A DNA stretch of 64,000 nt from assembly GCF_043641665.1 (NCBI RefSeq), contig NC_092181.1:6813918-6877917 (forward strand), given 5' to 3'. The position numbers and the translations under genes were made by a program. The notes beneath the pieces are model-generated. The model saw nothing but the letters and a program-made list of their open reading frames with translations. It had not been told where the DNA came from and did no database searches. Positions 23,701-35,800 of the stretch are shown one piece after another. How positions within the stretch are numbered: position 1 is the stretch's first letter; every line of letters starts with the position of its first letter. This stretch comes from Enoplosus armatus. Lineage: Eukaryota > Chordata > Actinopteri > Centrarchiformes > Enoplosidae.

Positions 23701-25212
23701 CAGCACCCTCTGGGTCTTGCACTATGAAAACATAAATGTTCATATCATAAATATTACATGGAAAGAGAGGAAATGAGTAGTACATACTGTAGGATGCCTT
23801 AATGAAAAACACACCTGTCGGAAGCAAGCCTCAATCAGGTTTTGTGGGACCATGTTTCTATAAACAATAAACAAAAGTCACACTATCAGTGAGCCTGTAA
23901 ATGCTGGCGGCCTCATCAAGGACATGATGTAGGTCACCTGACATACAGAAGAAAAACGGAGGAAGGAATATAAGTGATTTTTTTTTAAATACAATTTCGT
24001 CTCACCTTATGAGATCCAACAGGACATCGATGCCGGAGAAGGACTCCTCGACATCCACCTCACCCGTTACAACAGCGTAAGCCACCCCTGGCTTGATCAA
24101 CAGCACCAATATCAAGCCTACAAGACACAGTCCAGGGCTGAACGTAAGAAGCAGAAACAGCACATGTGCTATGGCTTGAAAATGCCGTACTGGACTGACT
24201 GGGGGATACTGCTGCTACTCCTGTAAATAGTAAAAACACACAACACATCTGAAACACATCTTCATCCTTTGAATGCCGTTTACAATAAAGCTTTGTCCTG
24301 GGGTGTCCTCACCGCACGCATCACTCTTTCATGTATGATACACTTCACTTTTCATAGGCTGCTCTCATTTACTTTAACCAACCTTTATACTTCCAACAGC
24401 GTTTAGTTCCATTCAAGGTCATCATATTCACTCAGACACACTCACTGGGAGACTTTAAAGTGCTTTTAAGTGTAAAGCACCATCAGACTGAAATAATGAC
24501 TTCTTTTCATGACTTCAACACGTCTGTGCTTGTTTACCTTAAATCTACTTGCACTTGTTTTTGATTGTATTTACCTTCGTTTTTTAGTTTACAAGTAGAC
24601 TCGGCTTTGTGTTTTTTGGTCCGTTCATTGACTGTATTTCTCGATTCTTTTTTTTACAAAGTGCTATGAAACAAAGTTGTTGCATAATCATCTAACAACA
24701 ACATCTGTCGCATGAGCTCTCCACTAGGAAGACTCCTTAGTGGGCTCTCAGTTTCACTTTATAACGTGAAAAGTTTATTGTTGTATTGTTGTAAGAAGAC
24801 GTTTTTCACATTATAACAAGACGTGTTATTACGACATACAAACTTACCACATTACAACAAGAAACTGTTCTTATGACGTGAACGTGAACGGATGAATTGA
24901 GGAATACGGCTCATTTACACAACTTCTCACGTTATAACCTGATACTGATCCCTTTTTCTGCTCTTCCGTACAGAACAGATCTTGTGGCTCACAATGAACT
25001 CGCATATTTTGACATGTCAGACACAGGTGTAACGAATAACACTCATAATAGCTTCATTAGCACTAATAGTGTGCATGCTGGCTCACTGAGCTACTGATAA
25101 CACCTGTTCTTCCCTGCTGTGACAAGTTAAAACTGCTTGCTGTGAGAAGGGTCTAACATGCGTGAAGACGACCATGGAAGAAATGAGTAAGTGTGTTACC
25201 TGATTGAAATAG

Positions 25213-25248
<36 letters not shown>

Positions 25249-27638
25249 AAATGGCGACAAAGGCTAGTGAGTGAAAAGTTAAAATGCCTCCGGTCATGTG
25301 TGTTCATCGATGAAAATGAGAGCAAATGTACAGTATTTATTGTACCTGTAGTCACAGACAGAACAGTGGTTGAGACAAAGTATGCTGCTGCACGTCCAGC
25401 GATTCTTCTGGAAGCTGAGACGTTTAGAACAGAAACACCTTGAAAGAAAACAACAAAAACAACAACATAAGCTGCAGTTACATCATACTGTATTTAGGTT
25501 GAATAAGCTTAGACTTGCCAAACCACCAGTACGTTCCTTTTTAAATGCTGTGTGTGCAACCTAATGTAACAGTTAACCGTGTGACAAACACTCCTGTGGC
25601 TTACCTGTCATCACACTCGTAACGATGAGGGGAACGCCAACCACACGAAGCATCCGCATCAGTATTTCCCCCGGGAAGCCGATGTAGAGTTGGTCGTGTT
25701 CGGACATGGGGACATAAAGCTTGAGAATAAAGCCCAGGGCGATACCTGCGAGACAATAACAATGAAAAGGGTTAAAATACTGGGGAATAGGGATGTAATA
25801 GAGGAACAACTCAAGCGTTTTCACAAAAAGTGGTCTCATCTTTTCAGCCAACCGTAAGTCATATGTTCATAGATAAATTCATAGAGCACATTATGAATTC
25901 ATTCAATTCTTACGCAAAGCCACATTGAACACAATAAAGCTTAAAAGGTGGCTCTCGGATATTTACATGTACGTCAAACAGAGGTCACATAATAATGTAG
26001 TAATAATCTTTGCTGCCATGTTGACTGATATATAATGTAATAGACCAGATATGTCTTGGTCAGTTGTGCACTGTGTATCCTGATATGCTTAAAACACATT
26101 TACACTGCTGGCCATTTTGAAAAGAGATCACATTTTAAACACCAGTGGTGTACATTGCTGTGTACACAGTGCTATTATTGACACCACCACTGGGTGGCAC
26201 CATGGAGAGACATTTTCAAATCCTACACATAGTGCCATAGCCATGGTGCACAAAATACTTGACCCCATGTCATAGAATAATCCCATACACCGCTAACCCA
26301 TCTTACCTGCATGGTCTGATAGGCGTAGCAATTAACATGGATTTTGAAATGAACCTGAAATCATTGATTCAATCAAGAAGCGTGTCTGTATCCAAGAAAC
26401 CCACGAACAAAACAGAATTGCAACGGGCCACATTTTGAGCAAGCATGTACATACTGTACCTGTGCTATGCTAGCTTTTATTCATTATCATTTGTAAAAAA
26501 AAAAAAAAAAAAAATGATTGGAACCTGTCCAGCTAGAGCTACAGACCTATAATCATCTCTACTATAACAAAGGTGGATCTGTTATGTCAGGAACCAACAG
26601 CACTGCGATCACAGAGAGCTAGAAGGTCAGGAAAACAAGTGGCGATCAGCAGTTGATAAAGGTTTGAAAATGATTCATGCCTGCAAACGTGTGCAAGGTC
26701 TCATGTCTGTAGATACACACAGCCTATGATCATTCGCCATAGAAATGAATGTCCATCAATAATCATTTATTTAACGTGGTCACTCTCTTAAAGCAACTGT
26801 AATGATTTAAACTGTCCACTAGATGGAACTGTTTAATCTGTGTCTACAGGGCCTCTTTTCTTTCTTTCCAGCCATCACAATGTCTGACCATAATCTTAAT
26901 ACTTTGTAGGGACAATGTTTGATCTCAGTTGCTGTTCAAATAAAGCATGCCTATAATATGATAAAAAAAAATGCCAGGGCACAAACTCTGATGGCTCACA
27001 GGAGTTGGTGCAAGCAAACAGCACTGTACCAAATCACTCTGCAGACTGAAAGGATGCTCTGATCCTAGGCAACGAAATGTGGCATTTTTATTTAATGTCA
27101 TACGAAACATTTCTCTCTCCTGGACAACGTCTTAAGTGTATGTGAATACACAGCTACAGCAGAGCAGGATATTGTGACTGGCAGTTCATTTTAGGTGTGA
27201 TTGACGTTAGTTAAAACTCAGGCAATACTTAGACAACATGAATGAATGCTGCAGTTGCATCCGGAGAAATAGACAGAGTTGTAACTTCAATGAAAATTCA
27301 AACACGTTTTCGTATCATTTGTATTTTATTTTATTTTTCAATTATGATTGAATTCCAAGCTTTTTTTTTTTTTTTTTTGCCAACACAATTGCCCATGTAG
27401 CTATAACTAGCTAGTGAACTGTCACACAAGCCAGATCCCGCAAATGATGTAAAAATCAACATGTCTGGCTAACTTCACATCTTTGTCCAACGTCCAGAGT
27501 AGCTGGACAAACTTCTGACGCTAGTGGGCACTTACCCAGGACAACAGCTGCCAGGCTTGAAGCCAGAAACTTGTTCCGCAGCATGGACTCCCAGCATGTC
27601 CTCAAGCGGACACAGCCGCCCTCCTCAGCCGCCTTCAT
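20763..27638 (-). CDS. SLC1-family sodium-coupled amino-acid transporter, 13 coding exons, Asn at the acidic-substrate Arg site
   Basis: Reverse-strand exons: 27638-27536, 25745-25605, 25438-25346, 24117-24006, 23857-23815, 23721-23665, 23602-23394, 23275-23168, 22571-22449, 22324-22130, 22020-21886, 21283-21167, 20946-20763. They sum to 1620 nt, 539 residues plus stop, a normal SLC1 size. Family marks: [12 protein letters not shown] in TM2, NLIEACFRQ after TM3, a possible N-glycan at Asn193 (NAT), SSSSATLP in hairpin HP1 (328-335), NMDGT in TM7 (363-367), GAAGIPAAG in HP2, and [15 protein letters not shown] in TM8. Asp441 and Asn448 match the conserved Asp444 and Asn451 of EAAC1. The position of Arg447, which binds the side-chain carboxylate of glutamate/aspartate, is Asn444. 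ASCT transporters have Thr or Cys there. I infer a neutral or unusual substrate. The short N-terminus and TM regions look EAAT-like; which SLC1 subgroup it belongs to (perhaps one of those lost in mammals) I cannot say. The C-terminal tail is acidic and Ser/Asp-rich. Confidence 0.93.
25214..25246. repeat. (TG)n microsatellite in the SLC1 gene intron
   Basis: About 16 TG units between SLC1 exons 3 and 4. Confidence 0.9.
25746..27535 (-). other. SLC1 gene intron 1, no gene seen
   Basis: A 1.8-kb intron between the first coding exon and the second. It holds a poly(A) run near 26496-26514 and a poly(T) run at about 27361-27378. I see no exon, RNA gene or clear mobile element. Confidence 0.5.
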
Positions 27639-27818
27639 ACTGTCTTACTTAGCTACAAGCAAACGAACTGCCGTTAGCTAGCTGCCCTGCGGCGACGCCA
27701 AAACACTTCGCCAACACTTTTATACTTGTATACTTTACTATGTTAATAGTGGGCATTTAGACAACATTTATTAGCCGAGTAAACAGGTTATTTTGATGAA
27801 GTAAGTTAACGCACTCAC

Positions 27819-27880
27819 CGGGATAGATAACGAGAGCTCAGCGGCATCAGTCGGTCTCTGTTTCGCTCTTGTTAGTGTTT
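27819..27880 (-). promoter_or_regulatory. Probable non-coding first exon of the SLC1 gene
   Basis: On the reverse strand a CCCG/GTGAGTGCG donor sits at 27818-27813, and a matching acceptor (AAGACAG/TATGAAGG) is just before the start codon at 27638. This suggests a 5' UTR exon upstream of the coding start. The upper edge is approximate. (TG)n at 27924-27953 follows. Confidence 0.5.
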
Positions 27881-27899
27881 TGGTTCAAAACCGATTTTG

Positions 27900-27919
27900 A
27901 ACTGTAGAACTTTGCAACA

Positions 27920-27954
<35 letters not shown>

Positions 27955-28519
27955 TGTTTATGTTTAGGGAAGGATGAAGCCTAATTGAAACGTATCCCCA
28001 GCAATATTATGTATATATATTATCTATATAGGAACACAGTAATTCACTCAGTAACCATCTCTCCAATTACATTTCAACAGATCACATCACAGTGTGTGTG
28101 TGTGTGTGTGTGTGTTGTGCCCTGTCTCCTTCTCCAAGCAGTATTTTTAATTTCGAGAGGTCACAAAGTTGAACTTTGTAAAGTGAATATTCCTCATTTA
28201 ATTGAATATTGAATGTTTTCCATCGTAGGAGGAAGTGCATCTCTGCCTCAGCCTCACCTGTCGAGGTGTTTTCTTTTGGTTGCCATGATTTTTTGTGTCT
28301 TCCTTTCTTTTTTGACTGCCAGTTTGTGGTCACTGAGCCTGTACTTGGTTAGCATCTGTCTCTGACAGTGGAGAGATATTCTGCCAATTCTTAATCTCTT
28401 TTTAGGGCCAGATAACATCTAATCTACTTTGGCTTTTAGTTTCTTCTTTCCAACGTTCCAAATAGGTTCCTTTACATTGCATTATAATTTGGTTTACTCT
28501 GATTGGTGTTTGGAATAAA

Positions 28520-28570
<51 letters not shown>

Positions 28571-29234
28571 ATCAATTAAATTACAAATAGTTTCAGCTCT
28601 ACACACTGTTATATCTAAGGCTGAGGTGCCGAAATCCTTTAACTCTTTTCTTTAAGGTATGAATGTAAAGTATATGACATTCTCAATGTTTGGTCGTATG
28701 TATTAGATTAAGATGGGTTAATCTCTGCTGAGAATTTGCTGGCCACCAAAACTCCATATTTACAAAAGAATCAAAGGGACAGGTTAATTGTCCCTAGTTT
28801 AAATAGACATTACATTAGTGGTGTTAATCAAGCCCAGACAGTCCTGAGGCAAGATCTAATCAGTGACTGATGTATGATGTTGCTTTGATGTTTAGACAGT
28901 AGGTGGCACTGCTAGTTATAGTTATTGGTAAATTAAGGTAGGCTAGCCAGTTATATAAGCCAAAATGTTGTATAAGTGTACAACATTGTTACTCTGTGAG
29001 TCTGTTCAAGTGTTGTCGTCATTGTCTTACTGTCTTTTTTTATTGTGTATTTTGAATACATCATTTTCTTTGATCCTACTAACAAAACTGCATAATAATT
29101 GGTTTATCTTTTAGGGAAATATATCAATTAATTAAGAACAACAAACAAACAACAACTTTCTCAGTTGATATGAAAAATAAACCTTCACTAAACAATTACA
29201 ATGTTTAATTCAAGAATTAGTTCAATAAAGTTTT
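27900..29234. repeat. Spacer with (TG)n at 27924-27953 and 28092-28115 and (TATC)n at 28521-28570
   Basis: The spacer between the divergent SLC1 and alyref genes holds two GT microsatellites and a pure TATC tetranucleotide repeat of about 12.5 units. I see no gene here. Confidence 0.85.
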
Positions 29235-29248
29235 TTGAAAAAACGAGA

Positions 29249-29302
29249 GGGGCGGGATTTGGGGTGTCGCCGTCACTTCCGTAAAGTATTTACGCACTTC
29301 CG
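29249..29302 (+). promoter_or_regulatory. alyref: alyref proximal promoter: GC box and two ETS-type sites
   Basis: A GC box (GGGGCGGG, 29249-29256) is followed by two copies of ACTTCCG (29275-29281 and 29296-29302), 21 bases (two helical turns) apart. There is no TATA box. This is the usual form of a housekeeping promoter. The alyref ATG is about 115 bases further on. Confidence 0.6.
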
Positions 29303-29415
29303 CCAGTTTAACACCGCGCCACCGGAGAGAGCCGCCGATAAACAACCGCTTCTCAACGCCGAAAGTTCTTTGTTCGTTTTCAGCGTCAGCGTCGACTCAA
29401 AGCTTCAGCTCCACG

Positions 29416-30464
29416 ATGGCTGACAAGATGAACATGTCTCTGGACGACATCATCAAGCTGAATAAGAAAGGAGGCAGCGGCCGCGGAGGAGGATCGTCCC
29501 GGTCGGGTGGAAGTTCAGGTCGGGCCGGTGGGTCGTCCAGGCCGGCGCGGAGTCGACAGAACAACTTCAATCGTGAGAGAAACAACAGATCCACGCCGTA
29601 CACCAGGGTATGAAAGAGAAGCAGTTGAAATTGAGCAAAAAAAATGTAAAAATGGAGTTGTTGGTGGCTTATCGGTCGTGGTTAGCTTTACATGCTAATG
29701 GACTTCCCCTAACTGGTGTGGTTAGCAGCAACAAGGGGGGGGGGGGGGCTCGGCGTCCTGAATTACCTGAAAGAAATGTGCCACGGCCCGCCTGAATCAC
29801 TGTATATGTCCGCTCGGTGGGCCGCGTTCCACTCTGCATCAACCAGGAACAACGGGTTAATTAAGCCATTGTCGTAAAAACATGCTCCCACGTGAGACTA
29901 TAGCTTGGATGGATTTTTTTTGTGTGTGCTCAAGATGGCTGCTTTGTGTCTGAAGATGTTCTTTGAGAAGTTGTCCTCTGCTACCGGTCGCAAGAGTCCT
30001 TCCGTGTCAATTATCCAGCATTTAACCGAATTCGATGTTTTATATTTATTTCCGACGGAAGCAACCGCGAAAGAAAGGCTTCGTGAAATCCTTTGTTTCC
30101 GATGGACGTGGACGGTTTTCATCTGCTCCAGTTAAACTCTGATCTATTAGCACCTTGATGGGACTGGAAGGTTTAAAATGATAGTCATTGGGGGGGGGGG
30201 AGCCATTATGGCAATTTGGATCAACCTGTGGAAAAACGGATGCCCCTGGCCTGATTCCCATGTTATGATTCCTTCTGTTAAGTAATTCGGACCCCCCCCC
30301 CCCCCCATGATCGTGTAGGCTACAGCGGTGGTCAGCTTTATCAGACCTACTGGGCTCACGTTTGGTTCCTCCCTGGTATTATCTTAATTGAGCCTTTTTG
30401 GTATAGCTTACAACTTCCCTGTTCATCTTCCACCCATGTTGGGATTTGTGGTCAAGTATTATGT

Positions 30465-30497
<33 letters not shown>

Positions 30498-31625
30498 ATA
30501 GTATGATCGATGGATCACCCGTCCACCCTTTTGTTGCTCTTCACAGCCCAGAGAGTTACCAGACAAGTGGCAGCATGACATGTTCGAGGAGCACGCCGGT
30601 GGTCGCAGAGGACCAAGTGCAGGAGCAGAAAGTAACGGCAAGCTGCTGGTTTCCAATCTTGACTTTGGCGTCTCTGACTCGGATATCAAGGTGACGTACT
30701 AAACCCAATTAATCCACTTTGCTGTTGTCAACGCTGTTGTGAACGTGACTGACATTTCTACTTTGCTCCCCAGGAGTTGTTTGCGGAGTTCGGGGAATTA
30801 AAGAAGGCATCTGTACACTACGACCGGTCTGGTCGCAGTAAAGGAACCGCAGATGTCCACTTTGACAATAAGGCCGATGCACTCAAAGCCATGAAGCACT
30901 ATAACGGTGTCCCACTTGATGGTGAGGATTCAGTTCGATTGTCGTACTTTGGTTGCTTCTGTAGACGTACTTAAGAAAAGTGCTCTCACTCGTTTAAACT
31001 CATTTTTGTTCCCCTATCTTTTAGGCCGCCCCATGAAAGTCCAGCAAGTGACCTCAGAGGCTGACACACAGGATAGACAATCCACACAAGGGTAAGTCAC
31101 GTGAAAGAGGCCATACACTCTGAATGCAGGAATAAACTATTGACTTTGGGAAGATGGACGATTGTAAATTATAGGGAGACAATGGACAAACCTTTATGCT
31201 TTAATAACAGTCACAATGTGTGTGTGTGTGTGTACCAGTGATTGGAGCTTATTAAGTTAATTTGTTGTAAATATATGGTTCTAAAAGCACCTGATCTTTT
31301 TTTTTTTTGCAGGTCAAACCGAGGCTTTGACCGGAGCAGACTTGGACAGCCCAAGTTCGAAAGGAGCGAACGGTTCGAAAGGAGTGAGAGGGGTGAAAGG
31401 AGGCAAGGTGGCGGCAGTGGAGGCTTCAGAGGGCGGGGAAGAGGAAGAGGGAGTGGTAACAGGCCCCAGCTTTCTGCCGAGGAGCTGGATGCCCAGCTGG
31501 ATGCTTACAATGCCAAGGTGCCTGCATATGATTATTTTTATTCTATTTTATCACCGCGCCTTGAACATTTATTGGTTTTAATAATCCTGTTTCTCATGTT
31601 TACATTTCAGATGGACACCAGTTAG
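29416..31625 (+). CDS. alyref: Aly/REF mRNA export adaptor, 6 exons
   Basis: Exons: 29416-29607, 30547-30690, 30774-30921, 31025-31091, 31313-31517, 31611-31625. They sum to 771 nt, 256 residues plus stop, close to human ALYREF (257). The protein is the TREX adaptor that links spliced mRNA to the export receptor NXF1. Layout: N-terminal UAP56-binding motif ([14 protein letters not shown], residues 5-18); an RGG-rich basic arm; one RRM with RNP2 LLVSNLDF (97-104) and RNP1 KGTADVHF (135-142); a second Arg/Gly-rich and 'FERSER' repeated region; and a C-terminal UAP56-binding helix ([20 protein letters not shown]). The last exon encodes only MDTS, so the last intron splits the C-terminal motif. 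The start is the first ATG in the housekeeping leader. Confidence 0.96.
30190..30306. repeat. Facing poly(G) and poly(C) runs in alyref intron 1
   Basis: G11 at 30190-30200 and C15 at 30292-30306 on the same strand, about 90 bases apart, could pair as a hairpin in the transcript. A (TTA)n repeat follows at about 30468-30496. A third G run is at about 29737-29748. Confidence 0.8.
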
Positions 31626-32600
31626 AATCGCTCAGAGGACGCTGCTCCCGTTTCCCGTTTTTTTCTTCTTCTTTTTTTTTTTTCTTCTGGTCGATGTGTT
31701 TTGAAGCCATTTTATTGTATGGACAGTTATATTCTGTTTTTAATATCTCAGTATTTTTGCAGCCATGTTTTCTGGAGCAGTTATGTTTTGAGGATTTTTC
31801 TCCTGAGCCACCAGCTCCTGTGCCCATGATTTTTTTTTTTTTTAATCACGTGAACATGATTCAACAGTTTGACAGGCTGTTTAATGTAATGTTAGAAATG
31901 TTATAGTTATAGTTCTGTCATTTGGTACTGTATACTTGACATATGGACATATTTCAGAGTTTTGTACATAAATAATTATATTGAATCATCTCTCTGGTGT
32001 CTTTATTTTGACATTTCTCCTCCCCAGGCAGAAAGTGCTATTGCTCTTCACTGTGATATCTACTTTTAAACAATGATTGTAATCCAAATGTGGCCTAATG
32101 AAAACAGAATTGTGCCATATTCTTGCTATTTTGTATATTTCTCAATATTGTCCTATCATGGTCTCGTTGGCTTCAGCTATTCAGACTTGTTAAGCAGTGA
32201 CAAAATGTGCTACCAAAGCCCAGTTTAAAGCCAGGCTGCTGAATGGTGGCCACACTTGATGATGAACGATGCTTCTATAACAGTGTGGTAGATGGCAGTA
32301 ATGTCCGACACCAGCTACCTAAAGTTCTCTGACGTTTTCCACCATAAACTTCTGGTCACACCAGAAGAAGCGGCTGTGGCAGCTTGCCATTTGTTAGCAG
32401 CATTCTGGTATTAACTCTTTCAGTAGTCTCATTCAGGGTTGTCCAATTTTGTTAAACAGGTAGCCTCATTAGGTCCTATGTCGGTGAGAACAAGTGAATA
32501 AAAAGAGAAAGCGTGTGTCCCTCTCAAGTTACCATACTCTGTAACCCCCTGTTCTCTATTACACTATTCAAAGAATGAAAATAGTGTAAAAGGCTGTTGT
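31626..32600 (+). terminator. alyref: alyref 3' UTR and spacer
   Basis: No AATAAA lies in the first 800 bases after the stop. An AATAAT variant near 31971-31976 followed by TCTCTGGTGTCTTT is the likeliest cleavage site. The first true AATAAA is at 32497-32502. The remainder is spacer without a visible gene. Confidence 0.4.
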
Positions 32601-32639
32601 CTATAAACTATGCGTACTTGCAAGAAATCCAATGAAAAC

Positions 32640-32845
32640 GTGATTTTTTCTTTCCGGTGGCGCGCGGGACCGCACTGCACGTCACTTGCGTGCAGCGTGC
32701 GCGGACCTGTGACACCGAACCGTGTTGCTCGTGCGGCGCGCGGGGCGGCGCCGTTCCCTTGTTCGCCATACTTGCACTGGAGCGCAGAGCAAGGAACGCA
32801 CTTACTGCAAAGGCACCTGAAATCACTACTGCATTTAATATAACG
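32640..32845 (+). promoter_or_regulatory. arhgdia: arhgdia GC-rich promoter and non-coding exon 1
   Basis: A GC- and CpG-rich stretch (GGCGCGCGGG, GCGCGCGGGGCGGCGCC) is the only such island upstream of arhgdia. It ends in a CG/GTAAGTCTCC donor at 32846, which makes a plausible 5' UTR exon. The transcription start is not resolved. Exon 2 carries the ATG four kilobases downstream. Confidence 0.6.
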
Positions 32846-35800
32846 GTAAGTCTCCTCCGTTTCAAGGGCAGTTAGTATAACCATTTCTAGAATAGTCCTA
32901 ACCGGCGCACATCGCTGAAACCGTTTTAATTCCCCTCCTGCTCTCCGTCAACTGATGATAACTTGCCAGGCTAATGTTAGCCGCAGGCTCTGGTTAGCTT
33001 GGCTGAATTGTTCCCATTGAACGAGCTAGCCACTTGTCTCTCTCTCTTCAGACCCACCCTGTACGAGAGGGTCGGCGCCAAGGAAAGTTGAGCCTCTTTG
33101 TTGAGTAAAAACCCATTGAATCACTCAGGCTAATGAACTTTTCGCAGCTAGCAGTGTGCCGCCGGTATCGTGGCGTGCTGTCAAAAGCGGTTTGTTGGCC
33201 GGTTCTCTGAAAAGATGCCGGACTACAGCGGCAGCGTTAGCTAGCTACCACAGTCGTTACCTGCAAGTTCACGTTACTGTTACATCGACGGGGTAGCTGC
33301 GGTTAGCTTCTTGACAGTAATCTTGACTTGACACTTGATTTGTGGTGGACATTACATAATTCAGTAGCATTTGCAAAAGCCACAGTCGTGTCATCACAGC
33401 TAACTTCTCTCTGGGAAACATTGCTTTATTCAGTTGCACCGATTTCTAAAGCTGTGATTTGTAGCATGTATTTGCCAGTAACGACTTAAGTTACACATTT
33501 ATCACAATGGGAAAACCTGATATTGACCTTTTGTTTACATCTTTTCCATATCACCTTGTGTTGACATGTATTCTTTGTGTCAGGCCAGCAGGGAACGAAG
33601 GAGAGTGGATAGGTAACGTTAGTGCTGTTGCCTGCAGTTTGTTATAGTTTAATACTAAAATAGATTTACTCAAAAGAAGCCTAGGCCAGACAGAAGAGAT
33701 ACAGTTCAGTGAGTCAATCAGACTACAGCCTCCTGTGTTCTTCCTTTGTCAATGTGAATTTGAAGTTTTTGGCTTCGTGTCTTGTTTGCCTGCTGAAGGC
33801 TGCTTCTTCCCCTCTGGCTGGGTGGGGTGGGCCTGTCACTTTGGATTCCAGTACGATCCTGAAATTTCTAAATGTTGATACTTTGCATGACAGCACTTGA
33901 TGGGGCCTTTTCTTCTATTTTCAAGTGGATTCGGATGGACAAGACTTAAGAAGGGGATGATAAACAGTAATAACAACAGTAATAAAGAGCAGAACGATCA
34001 AGAAATCATACTCACTGTTTAGGAGTTCAAAGAAAATTCATAAACATCTCTCATCAAGATCAATTTCCTGCTACTGCTGCCATGTACAGGAAGCCTTTCC
34101 ACCAAAAGAGATGGGAAGAGGAACTTCTTGAGTTTTCACCACAGTGACAATGCCAGCAGTTACATAATGCATTCACTCTGAAGCCCACTTCCCTACCAGC
34201 ACCTCTTACAACAGCCTTGATTCTAATGTTGTCTCTTGCAGATATCAAATTTAGTTATGCAAAACAATTGAAGTGGATTTTGAGATCAAGGGAATGTTCA
34301 ATAAAGAGTGTGGACTCTGTTGCTGCAGTGTTTTGTTATATGATCCATCCTCTGATACTTAAAGTCACATTCTTATTATCCAAAGGTACCAGGGAACTTG
34401 CCTCTACTAAACAGTATTCAATGTTTTATAAGATAATGTATCTTAGATTGTCATATAAAGGGAGATTGTATGTAGAGAAAATCTGTGCAACCAGTTGAGG
34501 TTAAATTTGAGCATAATGTTACAGATGCTTTCCGGGCCCCGAATTAGTTCCTTGTTATTGGTTCCTTCATGTGGCAGAATTTGTGTGCAAGGTGGTGGAA
34601 TATTAAGGAAGACCAATGAAAATGTTCAGTTTTTTGGACCCTGCTCAGGCACGTTTATGACTACAGACTAGAAGCTCCCCAGTCAGCAGAGTTTGCTCCT
34701 TTGCTGCTTGCAGACATTCCTCTGCCGCCTGCTAGTTCGGGCAGGTCAGAGGAGAGAGCCGGAGAGAGGTATGCTCAGAGAGTCTCAACAGGGAGGAATC
34801 TGTATAGTGATAATCACAACAGTTTTTACAGATGTTGACAGGATTATTGTGAGTGTTATGGGAGCTCAAGATACAAATACTTCACAGCTGTTTTTTTGTC
34901 CAACAATAATGGACATTTTATTTGCAATATACCATTAGTTGTGCAGTCCTACTATCATGTCCTAAAACTTTCTCAGTCACGTACACAATTAGGTATTAAA
35001 GTATTATTACTGGATTAGAACTGTTTTGGGAGATGAAGGCAGTTATGTTTTGCTTTAGCTGAATGCATGTCGCAAGTAACAATTATTTTCTTGATTAATC
35101 GGTTAATTGTTTTGTCAGAAAATGGTAAAAAAAAATCACAGTTTTGCTTGTTTTGTGCGATCAAAAAAACCTTTTGCTTTTGGAAGATTAATGGATTATC
35201 AAAGTAGTTTTACATTAGCAATTCTTTTCATTACAGAATAATCTGCTGATTATTTTCTCAATTAATTCTGTGGTTTAGAAAATAGTTAAAAAGTCCTATC
35301 ACAGTTTCCTAAAGCCCTATGTAATGTGATTAAATATCTTTTTTTTGTCTGACCAACAGTCTAAAACCCAAAGATATTTAGTGTACAGTTACATAAGATA
35401 GAGCAAAGCAGCCAGTCCTCACATTTGAGAAGCTGAAACCACATAATGTTTGGCATTTTTGCCATTTTAAAAAATGACCAAAAACGATGAGTCCCTTATC
35501 GAAATGGTTCGTGATTGATTTTCTTTTGATCGAGTAATCGATTAATCAGCTAATGGTTTCCACTCCCGCTGAATGTAAAATGTCCTCTGGCGTATCTGCA
35601 CTCTGCAAGTCTTACACAGGTCTACGGTGCCATTTGTTCTGGCCAGCTGAATATTTGGCACTCCAGTGAAGGATGAGACTCATTCCAAATGCCCACAGAG
35701 AGTTTACATCCTCAGTTCACATCGCCGGTTTTTCCACATTACCGTGAATTTGTGCTATACACAGAACCACCCTTTTTAGGCTTCTTCTGGAGCAGCAGAC

